Positions 42,077-52,160 of a stretch of DNA of 64,000 bases are shown here, in pieces. Made by a program: the position numbers and the translations under genes. The notes below the pieces were generated by a model. It saw nothing but the letters and a program-made list of their open reading frames with translations. It was not told the DNA's origin and did not search any database. This stretch comes from Jiangella muralis (GTDB lineage: Bacteria; Actinomycetota; Actinomycetes; Jiangellales; Jiangellaceae), in the NCBI RefSeq assembly GCF_001270745.1, contig NZ_KQ434752.1:413125-477124 (forward strand). Reading direction: 5' to 3'. Numbering within the stretch: the stretch's first letter is position 1; every line of letters begins with the position of its first letter.

Positions 42077-43602
42077 ACTACCAGAACCCGCTGCGCGACA
42101 AACGCGACAAGCGGCTGCCCCGCATCGCCGGCCCGTCCGGCCTGGTGATCTTCGGGGTCACCGGCGACCTCGCGCGCAAGAAGCTGATGCCGGCGGTGTA
42201 CGACCTCGCCAACCGCGGCCTGCTGCCGCCCGGGTTCTCGCTGGTCGGGTTCGCCCGGCGCGACTGGGCCACGCAGGACTTCGGCAAGATCGTGCACGAC
42301 GCCGTCAAGCAGCACGCGCGCACCCCGTTCCGGGAGGCGACCTGGCGGCAGCTCGCGCAGGGGTTCCGGTTCGTCCCGGGCGACTTCTCCGACGACGACG
42401 CGTTCGACCGGCTGGCCGAGACCGTCCACGAGCTGGACGAACAGCAGGGCACGGGCGGCAACCACGCGTTCTACCTGTCGATCCCGCCGTCGTTCTTCGA
42501 CATCGTCTGCAAGCAACTGGACCGCTCCGGGCTGGCCCACCCGGACGGCCCGGAGCAGTGGCGCCGGGTGATCATCGAGAAGCCGTTCGGCCACGACCTC
42601 CAGAGTGCCCGGCAGCTCAACGCGACGGTCGAGAGCATCTTCCCGCCCGACTCGATCTTCCGCATCGACCACTACCTGGGCAAGGAGACGGTCCAGAACA
42701 TCCTGGCGCTGCGCTTCGCCAACCAGCTGTTCGAGCCGATCTGGAACGCCCACTTCGTCGACCACGTGCAGATCACGATGGCCGAGGACATCGGCATCGA
42801 GAGCCGGGCCGGCTACTACGACGGCATCGGCGCGGCCCGCGACGTCATCCAGAACCACCTGCTCCAGCTGCTGGCGCTGGTGGCCATGGAGGAGCCGGTC
42901 TCGTTCAACGCGTCGGACCTGCGGGCGGAGAAGGAGAAGGTGCTCTCCGCGGTCCGGCTGCCCCCGGACCTCGGTCAGCACACCGCGCGCGGGCAGTACG
43001 CGGCGGGCTGGGCCGGCGGGCAGAAGGTCCAGGGCTTCCTCGACGAGGACGGCATCCCGGCCGAGTCCACGACCGAGACCTTCGCCGCCGTCCGCCTCGA
43101 CATCGACACCCGTCGCTGGGCCGGCGTGCCGTTCTACCTGCGCACCGGCAAGCGGCTCGGGCGCCGGGTCACCGAGGTGGCGATCGTGTTCAAGCGGGCG
43201 CCGCACCTGCCGTTCGAGTCCACCGCCACCGAGGAGCTGGGGCAGAACGCGCTGGTCATCCGGGTGCAGCCGGACGAGGGCGTGACCATCCGGTTCGGGT
43301 CGAAGGTGCCGGGCACCGCTATGGAGGTGCGCGACGTCACCATGGACTTCGGCTACGGCGGCTCGTTCACCGAGGAGAGCCCCGAGGCGTACGAGCGGCT
43401 GATCCTCGACGTCCTGCTGGGCGACCCGCCGCTGTTCCCGCGGCACGAGGAGGTCGAGCTGTCCTGGCAGATCCTCGACCCGATCGAGGAGTTCTGGGCG
43501 GCGAGTCCGGGGCAGCCCGAGCAGTACCCGCCCGGCGGCTGGGGTCCCCCGTCGGCCGAGGAGATGCTGGCCCGCGACGGCCGCACCTGGAGGCGTCCAT
43601 GA
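42073..43602 (+). CDS. zwf: Glucose-6-phosphate 1-dehydrogenase
   Basis: This 509-residue enzyme makes NADPH and 6-phosphogluconolactone. The nucleotide fingerprint is FGVTGDLARKKL, followed by EKPFGHD and the substrate/catalytic RIDHYLGKE motif. GTG start, overlapping pgi by 4 bases and opcA by 4 bases. Confidence 0.96.
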   Translation: MNYQNPLRDKRDKRLPRIAGPSGLVIFGVTGDLARKKLMPAVYDLANRGLLPPGFSLVGFARRDWATQDFGKIVHDAVKQHARTPFREATWRQLAQGFRFVPGDFSDDDAFDRLAETVHELDEQQGTGGNHAFYLSIPPSFFDIVCKQLDRSGLAHPDGPEQWRRVIIEKPFGHDLQSARQLNATVESIFPPDSIFRIDHYLGKETVQNILALRFANQLFEPIWNAHFVDHVQITMAEDIGIESRAGYYDGIGAARDVIQNHLLQLLALVAMEEPVSFNASDLRAEKEKVLSAVRLPPDLGQHTARGQYAAGWAGGQKVQGFLDEDGIPAESTTETFAAVRLDIDTRRWAGVPFYLRTGKRLGRRVTEVAIVFKRAPHLPFESTATEELGQNALVIRVQPDEGVTIRFGSKVPGTAMEVRDVTMDFGYGGSFTEESPEAYERLILDVLLGDPPLFPRHEEVELSWQILDPIEEFWAASPGQPEQYPPGGWGPPSAEEMLARDGRTWRRP

Positions 43603-44555
43603 TCATCGACATCCCGTCGACCACCGCCGGCGACGTCGCCAAGCGCCTGGTCGAGCTGCGCGAGAAGCACGGCGCGGTCGCGCTGGGCCGCGTCCTCACG
43701 CTGGTGCTCGTCACCGAGGAGGCCGGCGCCGAGGACGCCATCGAATCGGCGAACCAGGCCAGTCACGAGCACCCGTGCCGCATCATCGCCGTCATCAAGG
43801 GCACGTCGCGCGGGTCGGCCCGGCTCGACGCGCAGATCCGGGTCGGCGGCGACGCCGGCGCCAGCGAGGTGGTCGTGCTGCGGATGTTCGGGCCGCTCAC
43901 CGGGCATGCGGAGTCCGTCATCGTCCCGCTGCTGCTGCCCGACAACCCGGTGGTCGCGTGGTGGCCGGCCGAGTCTCCCCCGGTGCCCGCCGACGACCCC
44001 GTCGGGCGGCTGGCGCAGCGGCGCATCACCGACGCCGCGGCGTGCAAGCGGCCGGCCGCGGCGCTGCAGGAGCGGGCCGAGACGTACCAGCCTGGCGACA
44101 CCGACCTCTCGTGGACCCGGCTGACGCTGTGGCGGGCGCTGCTCGCGGCGGCGCTGGACCAGCCGCCGCACGAGGAGATCACGGCGGCGCGGGTCGTGGG
44201 CGGGCCGGACAACCCGAGCGCCGACCTGCTGGCCGGCTGGCTGGCGCACACGCTGCGGATCCCCGTCACGCGGACCAAGGCGACCGGCGTCGACGGCCTG
44301 TTCAGCGTGCGACTGGACCGCGCGTCCGGCCCGATCGCCATCGAGCGTCCGGACGACGAGGTGGCGACGCTGACCGTCCCGGGCCGCGCCGACCGCCGCG
44401 TCGCACTCCCCCGCCGCGGCGCCGGCGACTCGCTGGCCGAGGAGCTGCGCCGGCTCGACCCCGACGACGTCTATGCCGAGGTCATCCAGGAGGGGCTGGT
44501 GGAGCTGCACGAGACCGGCAGGATCACCCGGACCAAGGCGAAGGCCAGGCGATGA
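43599..44555 (+). CDS. opcA: OpcA, assembly/activity factor for glucose-6-phosphate dehydrogenase
   Basis: This 318-residue OpcA-family protein is needed for full activity or assembly of Zwf in actinobacteria and cyanobacteria. Characteristic segments are TLVLVTEEAGAEDAI, VPLLLPDNPVVAWWPAESP and ITDAAACKRP. It is ATGA-coupled to both zwf and pgl, which fits a stoichiometric partner. Confidence 0.94.
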   Translation: MIIDIPSTTAGDVAKRLVELREKHGAVALGRVLTLVLVTEEAGAEDAIESANQASHEHPCRIIAVIKGTSRGSARLDAQIRVGGDAGASEVVVLRMFGPLTGHAESVIVPLLLPDNPVVAWWPAESPPVPADDPVGRLAQRRITDAAACKRPAAALQERAETYQPGDTDLSWTRLTLWRALLAAALDQPPHEEITAARVVGGPDNPSADLLAGWLAHTLRIPVTRTKATGVDGLFSVRLDRASGPIAIERPDDEVATLTVPGRADRRVALPRRGAGDSLAEELRRLDPDDVYAEVIQEGLVELHETGRITRTKAKARR

Positions 44556-45325
44556 CCACACCCACGATCGTGATCCACCGCGACGTCGACGTGCTGGTCC
44601 AGGCGGTGGCGGCCCGGCTCATCACCCGGCTGGTCGACGCCCGGGCCGCACACGGCGACGCGTCCGTCGTCCTCACCGGCGGGACGGCGGGCATCGCGAC
44701 GCTGCGCGCCGTGGCCGCGTCGCCGGCCCGCTCGGCCGTCGACTGGTCCGCGCTGTCCGTCTGGTGGGGCGACGAGCGGTTCCTGCCGTCCGGCGATCCG
44801 GACCGCAACGAGACGCAGGCGCGGGCCGCCCTGCTGGACCACGTGCCGGTCGACCCGGCGCGGGTGTTCGCGATGCCGGCGTCGTCGGGGGACCTGACGC
44901 CGGAGGACGCGGCGTCGGCGTACGCGGACGTGCTGGCCGGCCAGACGGAGAAGCGGCTGCACGTCGGTGCGCCCGCGTTCGACGTCCTGCTGCTCGGCGT
45001 CGGGCCGGACGGCCACGTGGCGTCGTTGTTCCCCGAGCACCCGGCCCTGCACGACGACCGTCCCGTGGTCGGGGTGCGGGGCGCGCCGAAGCCGCCGCCG
45101 GAACGGGTCAGCCTCAGCCTGCCGGTCATCCGGTCGGCGGACGAGGTGTGGCTGGTGGTGGCGGGCGCTGACAAGGCGCCGGCGGTGCGGCTGGCGCTGG
45201 GCGGGTCCGGGCCGGTGCAGATCCCGGCGGCCGGTGCCCAGGGGCAGCGGGCGACGCGGTGGCTACTGGATCGCGCCGCCGCGGCCGAGCTCCCGCCCGG
45301 TCTGGGGCGCCCCGCCTCACCGTGA
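44552..45325 (+). CDS. pgl: 6-phosphogluconolactonase
   Basis: This 257-residue DevB/Pgl-type lactonase hydrolyses 6-phosphogluconolactone. The family blocks VVLTGGTAGIATLRA, SVWWGDERFLPSGDPDRNETQAR and LLLGVGPDGHVASLFPEH are intact. It is the last gene of the operon; a hairpin follows 12 bases after the stop. Confidence 0.95.
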   Translation: MTTPTIVIHRDVDVLVQAVAARLITRLVDARAAHGDASVVLTGGTAGIATLRAVAASPARSAVDWSALSVWWGDERFLPSGDPDRNETQARAALLDHVPVDPARVFAMPASSGDLTPEDAASAYADVLAGQTEKRLHVGAPAFDVLLLGVGPDGHVASLFPEHPALHDDRPVVGVRGAPKPPPERVSLSLPVIRSADEVWLVVAGADKAPAVRLALGGSGPVQIPAAGAQGQRATRWLLDRAAAAELPPGLGRPASP

Positions 45326-45336
45326 GAGCTGCGGCA

Positions 45337-45373
45337 CCGGATCGCCGCACCTCGGACCGGTCCTCCGATCCGG
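45337..45373 (+). terminator. Hairpin after the pentose phosphate operon
   Basis: CCGGATCG (45337-45344) and CGATCCGG (45366-45373) form an 8-bp stem, with a second inner stem from GGACC/GGTCC. There is no T-run, as is common in GC-rich actinobacteria. Confidence 0.5.
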
Positions 45374-45493
45374 CGTGTTGACGAGAGCGCCAACGGTTGG
45401 CACGGGCGTCAACCCGCCGGATCATGGCCGCCCCGCCTCGCCCCGAAATCGCCCTACATCGGGACAGATGTGACACGGCGGGGAAGGCTTGCC

Positions 45494-45499
45494 TATCCT
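45494..45499 (+). promoter_or_regulatory. -10 element for the small Cys-rich protein
   Basis: TATCCT fits TAnnnT and ends 6 bases before the GTG at 45506, predicting a leaderless transcript. Confidence 0.5.
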
Positions 45500-45505
45500 T
45501 CCCGC

Positions 45506-45682
45506 GTGGCGTCGATGAAGGCGAAGAAGAAGTGCTGCCGGGACCGGCCGCGGTGCAAGGTGTGCCCGGTCGTGCTCAAGCGGCTGTCCGACGCCGGGCT
45601 GCTGGAGCGGGAGAGCAAGCGCCGCTACTCGTTCGACGCCAAGCCGCCGAAGCCCGCCGTCGTCGCCGCCCGCGCGACCTGA
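45506..45682 (+). CDS. Conserved small basic Cys-rich protein
   Basis: This 58-residue protein has a Lys-rich start and four cysteines in CCRDRPRCKVCPVVLKRL, followed by a winged-helix-like ALL pattern and YSFDAK. The spacing would suit a metal site. Similar short proteins with CC-x5-C-x2-CP occur in other actinobacteria as far as I recall, without known function. The GTG at 45506 follows a -10 by 6 bases. Confidence 0.7.
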   Translation: MASMKAKKKCCRDRPRCKVCPVVLKRLSDAGLLERESKRRYSFDAKPPKPAVVAARAT

Positions 45683-45686
45683 CCGG

Positions 45687-46577
45687 TCAGCCGCGGAGAT
45701 AGGCGGCGACGTCGGGGTGCTGGAAGAAGTCGGCCCAGCCGGCCGGGTCCAGCTGGAACCGGTGGTCCTTCGCCGACACGTCCGCACCGCGTTCCACCAG
45801 CAGCTTCACCACGTCCAGCGCGCCCGCGCCGGCCGCGTAGTGCAGTGCACCGTCCACCGGCGCGCCGGCCGCCGCCAGCACCCGCACCACGTCCCAGTGG
45901 TGCAGCCCGGCGGCCTCGGCGACCAGCGACGGCCGGACGGCGGCGGCGCCGATCCCGCCCACTGCCGCCGTCACCGCCGCGGCGTCGCCCCGCAGCGCGG
46001 CCGCGACGACGGGGTCGCGCCGGTCCGCCCGCGCCCGGTACAGGTCGCGCAGCAGGCAGATCTCCGCGCCGTGCGCCATGACCTCCCGGTTAACGTGCAG
46101 CACGAGCTTGGCCATCGAGTCGTCCGCGTACGGCCCGCCGCGTGGCCCCAGCGGCCGCAGGATCGTCTCGTCGTCCAGCGCGGCGACCCCGGACCGCCAC
46201 AGCGCGTACGCCTCGTCCAGCAGCGCCAGCGCGCCGTCCGCCGTCCCCGGCAGCGGCTCCGGCCAGTGCCGCGCGTCGTACATGTCGGCGCCAGGAGCGG
46301 CGTCCGGGTCGAAGAACGCCCGCGCCCGCTTGCCGAGCACGTCCCGGCCGACGTGCATGGCGCGCCAGGCGATGGTCGTGACGGGCGGCAGCGGCGGCTC
46401 CGGCTGCACGGACTCGAGGTCCATCGCACCGCCGGGACCGGGCCGCAGGCTCCACGCCCCGTCCACCGGTTCCCACCGGTACTCGTCGTCGGTCAGGCCG
46501 GCCAGCCGCGGCCGGAAATGGACGGTCCAGTAGAACTCGAGCTGGTCGAGCAGGTCGGCACTCCACATACCGACCAC
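45687..46577 (-). CDS. DinB-like domain fused to ankyrin repeats
   Basis: This 296-residue protein has an N-terminal DinB/YfiT-like four-helix domain (about 1-175: LLDQLEFYWTVHFRPRLAGLTDDEY, LVLHVNREVMAHGAEI) with His residues that may bind metal, and a C-terminal region of two to three ankyrin repeats (LVAEAAGLHHWDVVRVLAAAGAPVD onward, ALDVVKLLVERGADV). DinB-like proteins include thiol-dependent transferases. The fusion is unusual. The GTG at 46577 lies 6 bases after TAGGGT, a leaderless layout; ATG at 46568 is the alternative. It is divergent from the WYL regulator and shares its operator. Confidence 0.8.
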   Translation of the reverse strand: MVGMWSADLLDQLEFYWTVHFRPRLAGLTDDEYRWEPVDGAWSLRPGPGGAMDLESVQPEPPLPPVTTIAWRAMHVGRDVLGKRARAFFDPDAAPGADMYDARHWPEPLPGTADGALALLDEAYALWRSGVAALDDETILRPLGPRGGPYADDSMAKLVLHVNREVMAHGAEICLLRDLYRARADRRDPVVAAALRGDAAAVTAAVGGIGAAAVRPSLVAEAAGLHHWDVVRVLAAAGAPVDGALHYAAGAGALDVVKLLVERGADVSAKDHRFQLDPAGWADFFQHPDVAAYLRG

Positions 46578-46584
46578 CGTAGAA

Positions 46585-46615
46585 CCCTAATAGGACACCG
46601 TCTGTCATATTAGGG
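46585..46615. promoter_or_regulatory. Shared operator and divergent -10 elements
   Basis: A 31-bp dyad has perfect 8-bp outer arms, CCCTAATA (46585-46592) and TATTAGGG (46608-46615), and inner GACA/TGTC pairs around CCGTC. On the minus strand TAGGGT (46589-46584) precedes the GTG at 46577 by 6 bases; on the plus strand CATATT (46606-46611) precedes the ATG at 46618 by 6. A regulator bound here would control both genes. Confidence 0.65.
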
Positions 46616-46617
46616 AG

Positions 46618-47583
46618 ATGCGCGCCGAACGCCTCGTCCAGGTCGTCCTGCTGCTGCAGACGCACGGCCGGTTGACGGCGGGCGAGCTGGCCCGGCGGCT
46701 TGAGGTGTCGACCCGCACGGTGCAGCGCGACCTCGACGCGCTCAGCGCGGCGGGCTTCCCCGTCTACGCCGACCGCGGCCGGGCCGGCGGCTGGTCGCTG
46801 GCGGCCGACTACCGCACCCGGCTGACCGGCCTCTCCCCCGCCGAGACCGCCGCCCTGTTCGTCGCGTCGACGGCGCACGTGCTGGCCGACCTCGGGCTGG
46901 ACGCCGCCGCCGGTACGGCCGAGGCGAAGCTGCTCGCGACGGTGCCGGCGCACGCCCGCGAGCAGGCCGACCTCGCCCGCGAACGGGTCCTCGTCGACCA
47001 CGCCGACTGGATGGAGGCGCGCGAGCCGTCGCCGTGGCTGGCGGTGCTGCGGCAGGCGGTCTGGGACGACACCCGGGTGCGGCTGCGCTACGGCAGCGGG
47101 CCCGACGCGGTCAGCGTCGAGCCACTGGGGCTGGTGGCGAAGAAGCGGTCCTGGTACCTCGTCGCCCGCAAGGACGACGACTACCGCACCTACCGGGTCG
47201 GCCGCATCGCCCGGGCCGAGAGCACCGGCGAGCGGTTCCAACGCCCGCCCGGCTTCGACCTCGCCGCACACTGGCACGACAGCAGCGAGCGTTATTTCGC
47301 CGGGCTGCGCCGCTACCCGGTCCGGCTGCGGGTGCGCGGGTACGCCGCCACCCGGCTGCGCTGGGCCCGCAACGCCGTCGTGGAGTCCGTGGCCGACGGC
47401 GACGACGGCTGGCAGCAGGTGGCCATGACCTTCGAGTCGGCCTACGAGACGCGGATCCACCTGCTCGGCCTGGCCGGCGACGTGATCGTGCTGGAACCGG
47501 CCGAGCTACGCGACGATCTGCGCCGCGCCGCTCAAGAGTTCCTGGAGCAGAACGAGGGTGTGGCTCCCGGGTCTCGGCCGTAG
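46618..47583 (+). CDS. WYL-domain regulator (YafY/DeoR-like)
   Basis: This 321-residue regulator has an N-terminal HTH_11 winged helix (RLVQVVLLLQTHGRLTAGELARRLEVSTRTVQRDLDAL), a WYL ligand domain (about 145-210; LGLVAKKRSWYLVARK has WYL) and a WCX C-terminal extension. WYL proteins respond to nucleic-acid or other ligands. Its operator is shared with the divergent DinB-ankyrin gene. Confidence 0.9.
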   Translation: MRAERLVQVVLLLQTHGRLTAGELARRLEVSTRTVQRDLDALSAAGFPVYADRGRAGGWSLAADYRTRLTGLSPAETAALFVASTAHVLADLGLDAAAGTAEAKLLATVPAHAREQADLARERVLVDHADWMEAREPSPWLAVLRQAVWDDTRVRLRYGSGPDAVSVEPLGLVAKKRSWYLVARKDDDYRTYRVGRIARAESTGERFQRPPGFDLAAHWHDSSERYFAGLRRYPVRLRVRGYAATRLRWARNAVVESVADGDDGWQQVAMTFESAYETRIHLLGLAGDVIVLEPAELRDDLRRAAQEFLEQNEGVAPGSRP

Positions 47584-47700
47584 CGAGCGGCATCCAGGTG
47601 GATGCCTCGCAAGGCCGAGGAAGGAGTCATAGCGGGGTTCTATGACGACTGACGAGAACGCAGCGAGGCGCCGCCTGGACGCCGCGCAGTAGGCCACGGA
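47584..47700. repeat. Palindrome-rich spacer between convergent genes
   Basis: It contains GGCATCCA-GG-TGGATGCC (47589-47606), extended by GCGAG/CTCGC with one bulge, then GTCATAG-CGGGGTT-CTATGAC (47626-47646), then a GC-rich GCGCCGCCTGGACGCCGCGC segment. The organisation suggests a structured RNA, double terminator or repeated extragenic element rather than coding DNA. Confidence 0.6.
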
Positions 47701-47716
47701 CCCGGGAGCCGCACCC

Positions 47717-48058
47717 TTAGAGCGAGCGGCGCTTGCGCAGCGCCTGCAGCGCCTCTTCGAGAATGGCCGCGCCGTCCTCGTCGCTGCGCCGCTCTTTCAC
47801 GTACGCGAGGTGCGTCTTGTACGGCTCGGTGCGCGGCGCGGCCGGCGGGTGCTCGCGGTCCTGGCTGGCCGGCAGCCCGCAGCGAATGCAGTCCCACGAC
47901 TCGGGGATGACGGCCTCGGCGGCGAAGCTAGGCGAACTCTCGTGCCCGTGCTCGCAGTAGTACGTCACCTTGCGGCGTGGCGCGGAATCGCCGCGCTCTG
48001 CCTCGCCCATGGGGCCGGCGCCCACCCGGCTGCCACGGATCGCGTTGCCTCCGACCAC
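47717..48058 (-). CDS. rbpA: RNA polymerase-binding protein RbpA
   Basis: This 113-residue actinobacterial transcription factor binds the beta subunit and sigma factors of group 1/2 and stabilises the open complex. It has the N-terminal IRGSRVG tail, a zinc-ribbon-like core with YYCEHGH and WDCIRCGLP, a basic linker and the C-terminal sigma-interaction helix (HLAYVKERRSDEDGAAILEEAL). The GTG start has GAGAGGAC 5 bases upstream. Confidence 0.92.
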   Translation of the reverse strand: MVGGNAIRGSRVGAGPMGEAERGDSAPRRKVTYYCEHGHESSPSFAAEAVIPESWDCIRCGLPASQDREHPPAAPRTEPYKTHLAYVKERRSDEDGAAILEEALQALRKRRSL

Positions 48059-48080
48059 AGTGCGTCCTCTCTGACGGGTA

Positions 48081-48311
48081 CTAGCTGGCGTTCAGCAGCC
48101 CGATGGCGACGATGGCCGCGCCCCAGACCAGGCCCAGTGCGACCGTCAGGCGGTCGAGGTTGCGCTCGGCCACCGAGGACCCGCCCAGCGAGGACGAGAC
48201 GCCGCCGCCGAACATGTCGGACAGGCCGCCACCCTTCCCCTTGTGCATGAGCACCAGCAGGATCAGCAACGCGCTGGTTGCGACCAGCAGAATCGAGAAT
48301 GCCAGTTCCAC
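48081..48311 (-). CDS. secG: Preprotein translocase subunit SecG
   Basis: This 76-residue protein has two membrane spans (AFSILLVATSALLILLVLMH and VALGLVWGAAIVAIGLL) around the conserved loop HKGKGGGLSDMFGGG. It enhances SecYEG export. GTG start; it follows tpiA by about 155 bp in the gap-pgk-tpiA-secG order typical of actinobacteria. Confidence 0.92.
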   Translation of the reverse strand: MELAFSILLVATSALLILLVLMHKGKGGGLSDMFGGGVSSSLGGSSVAERNLDRLTVALGLVWGAAIVAIGLLNAS

Positions 48312-48466
48312 GGTGGTGTGCCTTCGTCCTTTCGGATCGGCGGGGGGCCGGCGAGCGCCGGGCGCACGGTCCAAGACTACGCGTTCGGGCCCATCGTGCC
48401 GAATGGTACCCGGTCGCTGGGAATGATCATGTCCCCGCCCCCGGCCTAGGGGGTACGAGGGTCTGC

Positions 48467-49252
48467 TCAGGGGTTGCGGTGGTACCGGGCGATCAGCGCG
48501 AACTCGTCGGCGTTGATGCTCGCGCCGCCGACCAGCGCGCCGTCGACGTCGGGCTGCTCCATGATCGGTTTGACGTTCGCCGCCTTCACCGAGCCGCCGT
48601 AGAGGATGCGGACGCCGGCGGCCAGCTCGGCGCTGTACAGCTTGGCCAGCCGCTCGCGGATGGCCGCGGCCAGCTCCTGCGCGTCGTCCGGCGTGGCGAC
48701 CTCGCCGGTGCCGATGGCCCAGACCGGCTCGTACGCGACGACGATCTCAGCCGCCGGCTCCGCGCCCAGGCCGTCGAGCGCGCCGTCGAGCTGCGCCAGC
48801 GTGTGCTCGACGTGCCGGCCCTCCTGCCGGACCTCGAGCGGCTCGCCGACGCACAGGATCGGCGTCAGCTCGTGCTGGTAGGCCGCCTTGATCTTCGCGG
48901 CCACCAGCTGGTCGGTCTCGCCGTGGTACTCGCGCCGCTCGGAGTGGCCGACGGTGACGTACGTGCAGCCCAGCTTCGCCAGCATGGCCCCGGAGATCTC
49001 GCCGGTGTAGGCGCCGGAGGCGTGCTGCGAGAGGTCCTGCCCGCCGAAGGCGATGTTGTACCGGTCGGCGTCGATCAGCGTCTGCACCGACCGCAGGTCG
49101 GTGAACGGCGGCAGCACCGCCACCTCGACCTTCTCGAGGTCGTCGTCGTTGAGCGAGAAGGCGAGCTTCTGCACCAGCGCGATGGCCTCGAGGTGGTTGA
49201 GGTTCATCTTCCAGTTGCCGGCCATCAGCGGCCGGCGGGTCTTCGTCGCCAT
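48467..49252 (-). CDS. tpiA: Triosephosphate isomerase
   Basis: This 261-residue TIM barrel has catalytic Lys in NWKMN, His in GHSERR, Glu in [10 protein letters not shown] and phosphate loop [12 protein letters not shown] overlap with pgk. Standard length. Confidence 0.97.
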   Translation of the reverse strand: MATKTRRPLMAGNWKMNLNHLEAIALVQKLAFSLNDDDLEKVEVAVLPPFTDLRSVQTLIDADRYNIAFGGQDLSQHASGAYTGEISGAMLAKLGCTYVTVGHSERREYHGETDQLVAAKIKAAYQHELTPILCVGEPLEVRQEGRHVEHTLAQLDGALDGLGAEPAAEIVVAYEPVWAIGTGEVATPDDAQELAAAIRERLAKLYSAELAAGVRILYGGSVKAANVKPIMEQPDVDGALVGGASINADEFALIARYHRNP

Positions 49253-50442
49253 CAGGACTCCAAGACGGTCAGGCCGGGCAGTTCCTTGCCCTCGAGCAGC
49301 TCCAGCGAGGCGCCGCCACCGGTCGAGATGTGCGTGAACGCGCCCTCGTCCAGGCCGAGCTGGCGGACGGCGGCCGCGGAGTCGCCGCCGCCGACGACGC
49401 TGGTGCCGCCGACCTCGGACACGGCGACCGCGATCTGTCGAGTGCCCTCGGCGAACGGCGGCAGCTCGAACACGCCCATCGGGCCGTTCCAGACCACCGT
49501 CCTCGCGTCGGCCAGCTTGCCGCGGAACAGCTCGATGGTGGCCGGGCCGATGTCGAGGCCCTTCTGGTCGGCCGGGATGGCCGACGCCGGCACCACGGAC
49601 GTGGCGGCGTCGGCGCTGATGTCGGCCGCGACGACGACGTCGACCGGCAGCACCAGCTCGACGCCGCGGTCGGCCGCGCGGGTCAGGTACTCGCGGACCG
49701 TGTCGAGCTGGTCGTCCTCGAGCAGCGAGCCGCCCACCTCGTAGCCCTGGGCCTTGAGGAACGTGAACGCCATGCCGCCGCCGATGAGCAGGCGGTCGAC
49801 CTTCTCGAGCAGGTTGTCGATGACGCCCAGCTTGTCGGACACCTTCGAGCCGCCGAGCACCACGACGTACGGACGCTCGGGGTCGACGAGGACCTTCGCG
49901 AACGCCTGTACCTCGGCCTGGACCAGCAGGCCGGCCGCGTGCGGCAGCGCCTGGGCGAGGTCGTAGACGCTGGCCTGCTTGCGGTGCACGACGCCGAAGC
50001 CGTCGGACACGAACACGTCGCCCAGGTCGGCCAGCTCGGCCGCGAAGGCGCCGCGCTCGGCGTCGTCCTTGCTGGTCTCGCGGGCGTCGAAGCGCAGGTT
50101 CTCGAGCAGCGCGACCTCACCGTCGGCCAGCGCGGCGACGGTCTTCCGCGCGCTCTCACCGACGGTGTCGGTGGCGAACGCGACGTCGGCGCCGAGCAGC
50201 TCGCCCAGCCGCTTCGCCACCGGCGCCAGCGAGTACTTCGGCTCCGGCGCGCCCTTCGGCCGGCCCAGGTGCGCCATGACGACGACCCGGGCACCGGCCG
50301 CGGTGAGCCGCCGGATGGTCGGCACCGACGCGCGCACCCGGCCGTCGTCGGTGATGACCGACCCGTCGAGCGGCACGTTGAGGTCGGAGCGCAGGAGGAC
50401 CCGCTGACCGCGCAGGTCCCCCAGCTCGTCGATTCCCCTCAT
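49252..50442 (-). CDS. pgk: Phosphoglycerate kinase
   Basis: This 396-residue glycolytic kinase has RSDLNVPLD near the N-terminus, HLGRPKG, the hinge and nucleotide site [26 protein letters not shown] and GGGDSAAAV. The ATG at 50442 lies 5 bases after the gap stop. It is coupled to tpiA. Confidence 0.97.
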   Translation of the reverse strand: MRGIDELGDLRGQRVLLRSDLNVPLDGSVITDDGRVRASVPTIRRLTAAGARVVVMAHLGRPKGAPEPKYSLAPVAKRLGELLGADVAFATDTVGESARKTVAALADGEVALLENLRFDARETSKDDAERGAFAAELADLGDVFVSDGFGVVHRKQASVYDLAQALPHAAGLLVQAEVQAFAKVLVDPERPYVVVLGGSKVSDKLGVIDNLLEKVDRLLIGGGMAFTFLKAQGYEVGGSLLEDDQLDTVREYLTRAADRGVELVLPVDVVVAADISADAATSVVPASAIPADQKGLDIGPATIELFRGKLADARTVVWNGPMGVFELPPFAEGTRQIAVAVSEVGGTSVVGGGDSAAAVRQLGLDEGAFTHISTGGGASLELLEGKELPGLTVLES

Positions 50443-50447
50443 CACGC

Positions 50448-51527
<1,080 letters not shown>

Positions 51528-51649
51528 TTAGGGCATGGCTGCCGGAAACGTTGAGTGGCCCGTCATCCGCATGCTAGTACCGTCTTCGCGCCCGCGAGCG
51601 GCACCCGCTACCATCGGGCCGTCCGCGCGGCCGGCAGGGGGATCAACGG

Positions 51650-52135
51650 GTGACCATCTATCTCGTCCTGGGCTTCGCCGGGCTCGCCTTCCTCCTGGTG
51701 TCGCTACTGGCCGGCGAGTTCCTGGACGGTGTCCTCCACGTCGGCGGCGACTGGTTCTCCAGCGCCGCCGTGGCAGCGTTCCTGTCGGCGTTCGGCTTCT
51801 GCGCGTCGCTGGCGCAGTCCGCCGACCTCGGCACGCCGGCGACGCTCGGGCTCGGCGTGGTCGCCGGTGCGCTCGTCGCCGCCCTCACCGCCTGGCTGAC
51901 CCGGACGCTCAAGAACGGCGCCACCGACCAGACGCCGCGCACCTCCGACGTCGTCGGCTACGACGGTGTCGTGGTCTCGACCATTCCCGACGCGGGCTTC
52001 GGGGTGGTCAGCATCAGTGTCGGCGGCCATCTCACCCGCCTGAACGCCCGCGCCGTCGAGACGATCGAGACCGGGGCCGCGGTCACGGTCGTCGGCGTGC
52101 TGTCACCCACCGCCGTGTCCGTCGCCCGCCTGTAG
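51650..52135 (+). CDS. NfeD-like membrane protein, partner of the flotillin
   Basis: This 161-residue protein has an N-terminal region with three to four membrane spans and a C-terminal OB-fold-like domain (GYDGVVVSTIPDAGFGVVSISVGG...LNARAVETIETGAAVTVVGV), as in NfeD1b/YuaF proteins. In other bacteria these accompany flotillins in membrane microdomains. GTG start; the flotillin gene follows after 25 bp. Confidence 0.85.
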   Translation: MTIYLVLGFAGLAFLLVSLLAGEFLDGVLHVGGDWFSSAAVAAFLSAFGFCASLAQSADLGTPATLGLGVVAGALVAALTAWLTRTLKNGATDQTPRTSDVVGYDGVVVSTIPDAGFGVVSISVGGHLTRLNARAVETIETGAAVTVVGVLSPTAVSVARL

Positions 52136-52160
52136 CGGGCTCCAACGGGGAGATCCACAG

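Noticed and set aside
42073-43602. A tal-pgi or pgi-zwf fusion suggested by long open frames running through the junctions
   Set aside because: GTGA overlaps with proper starts separate each gene, and every protein has the usual length.
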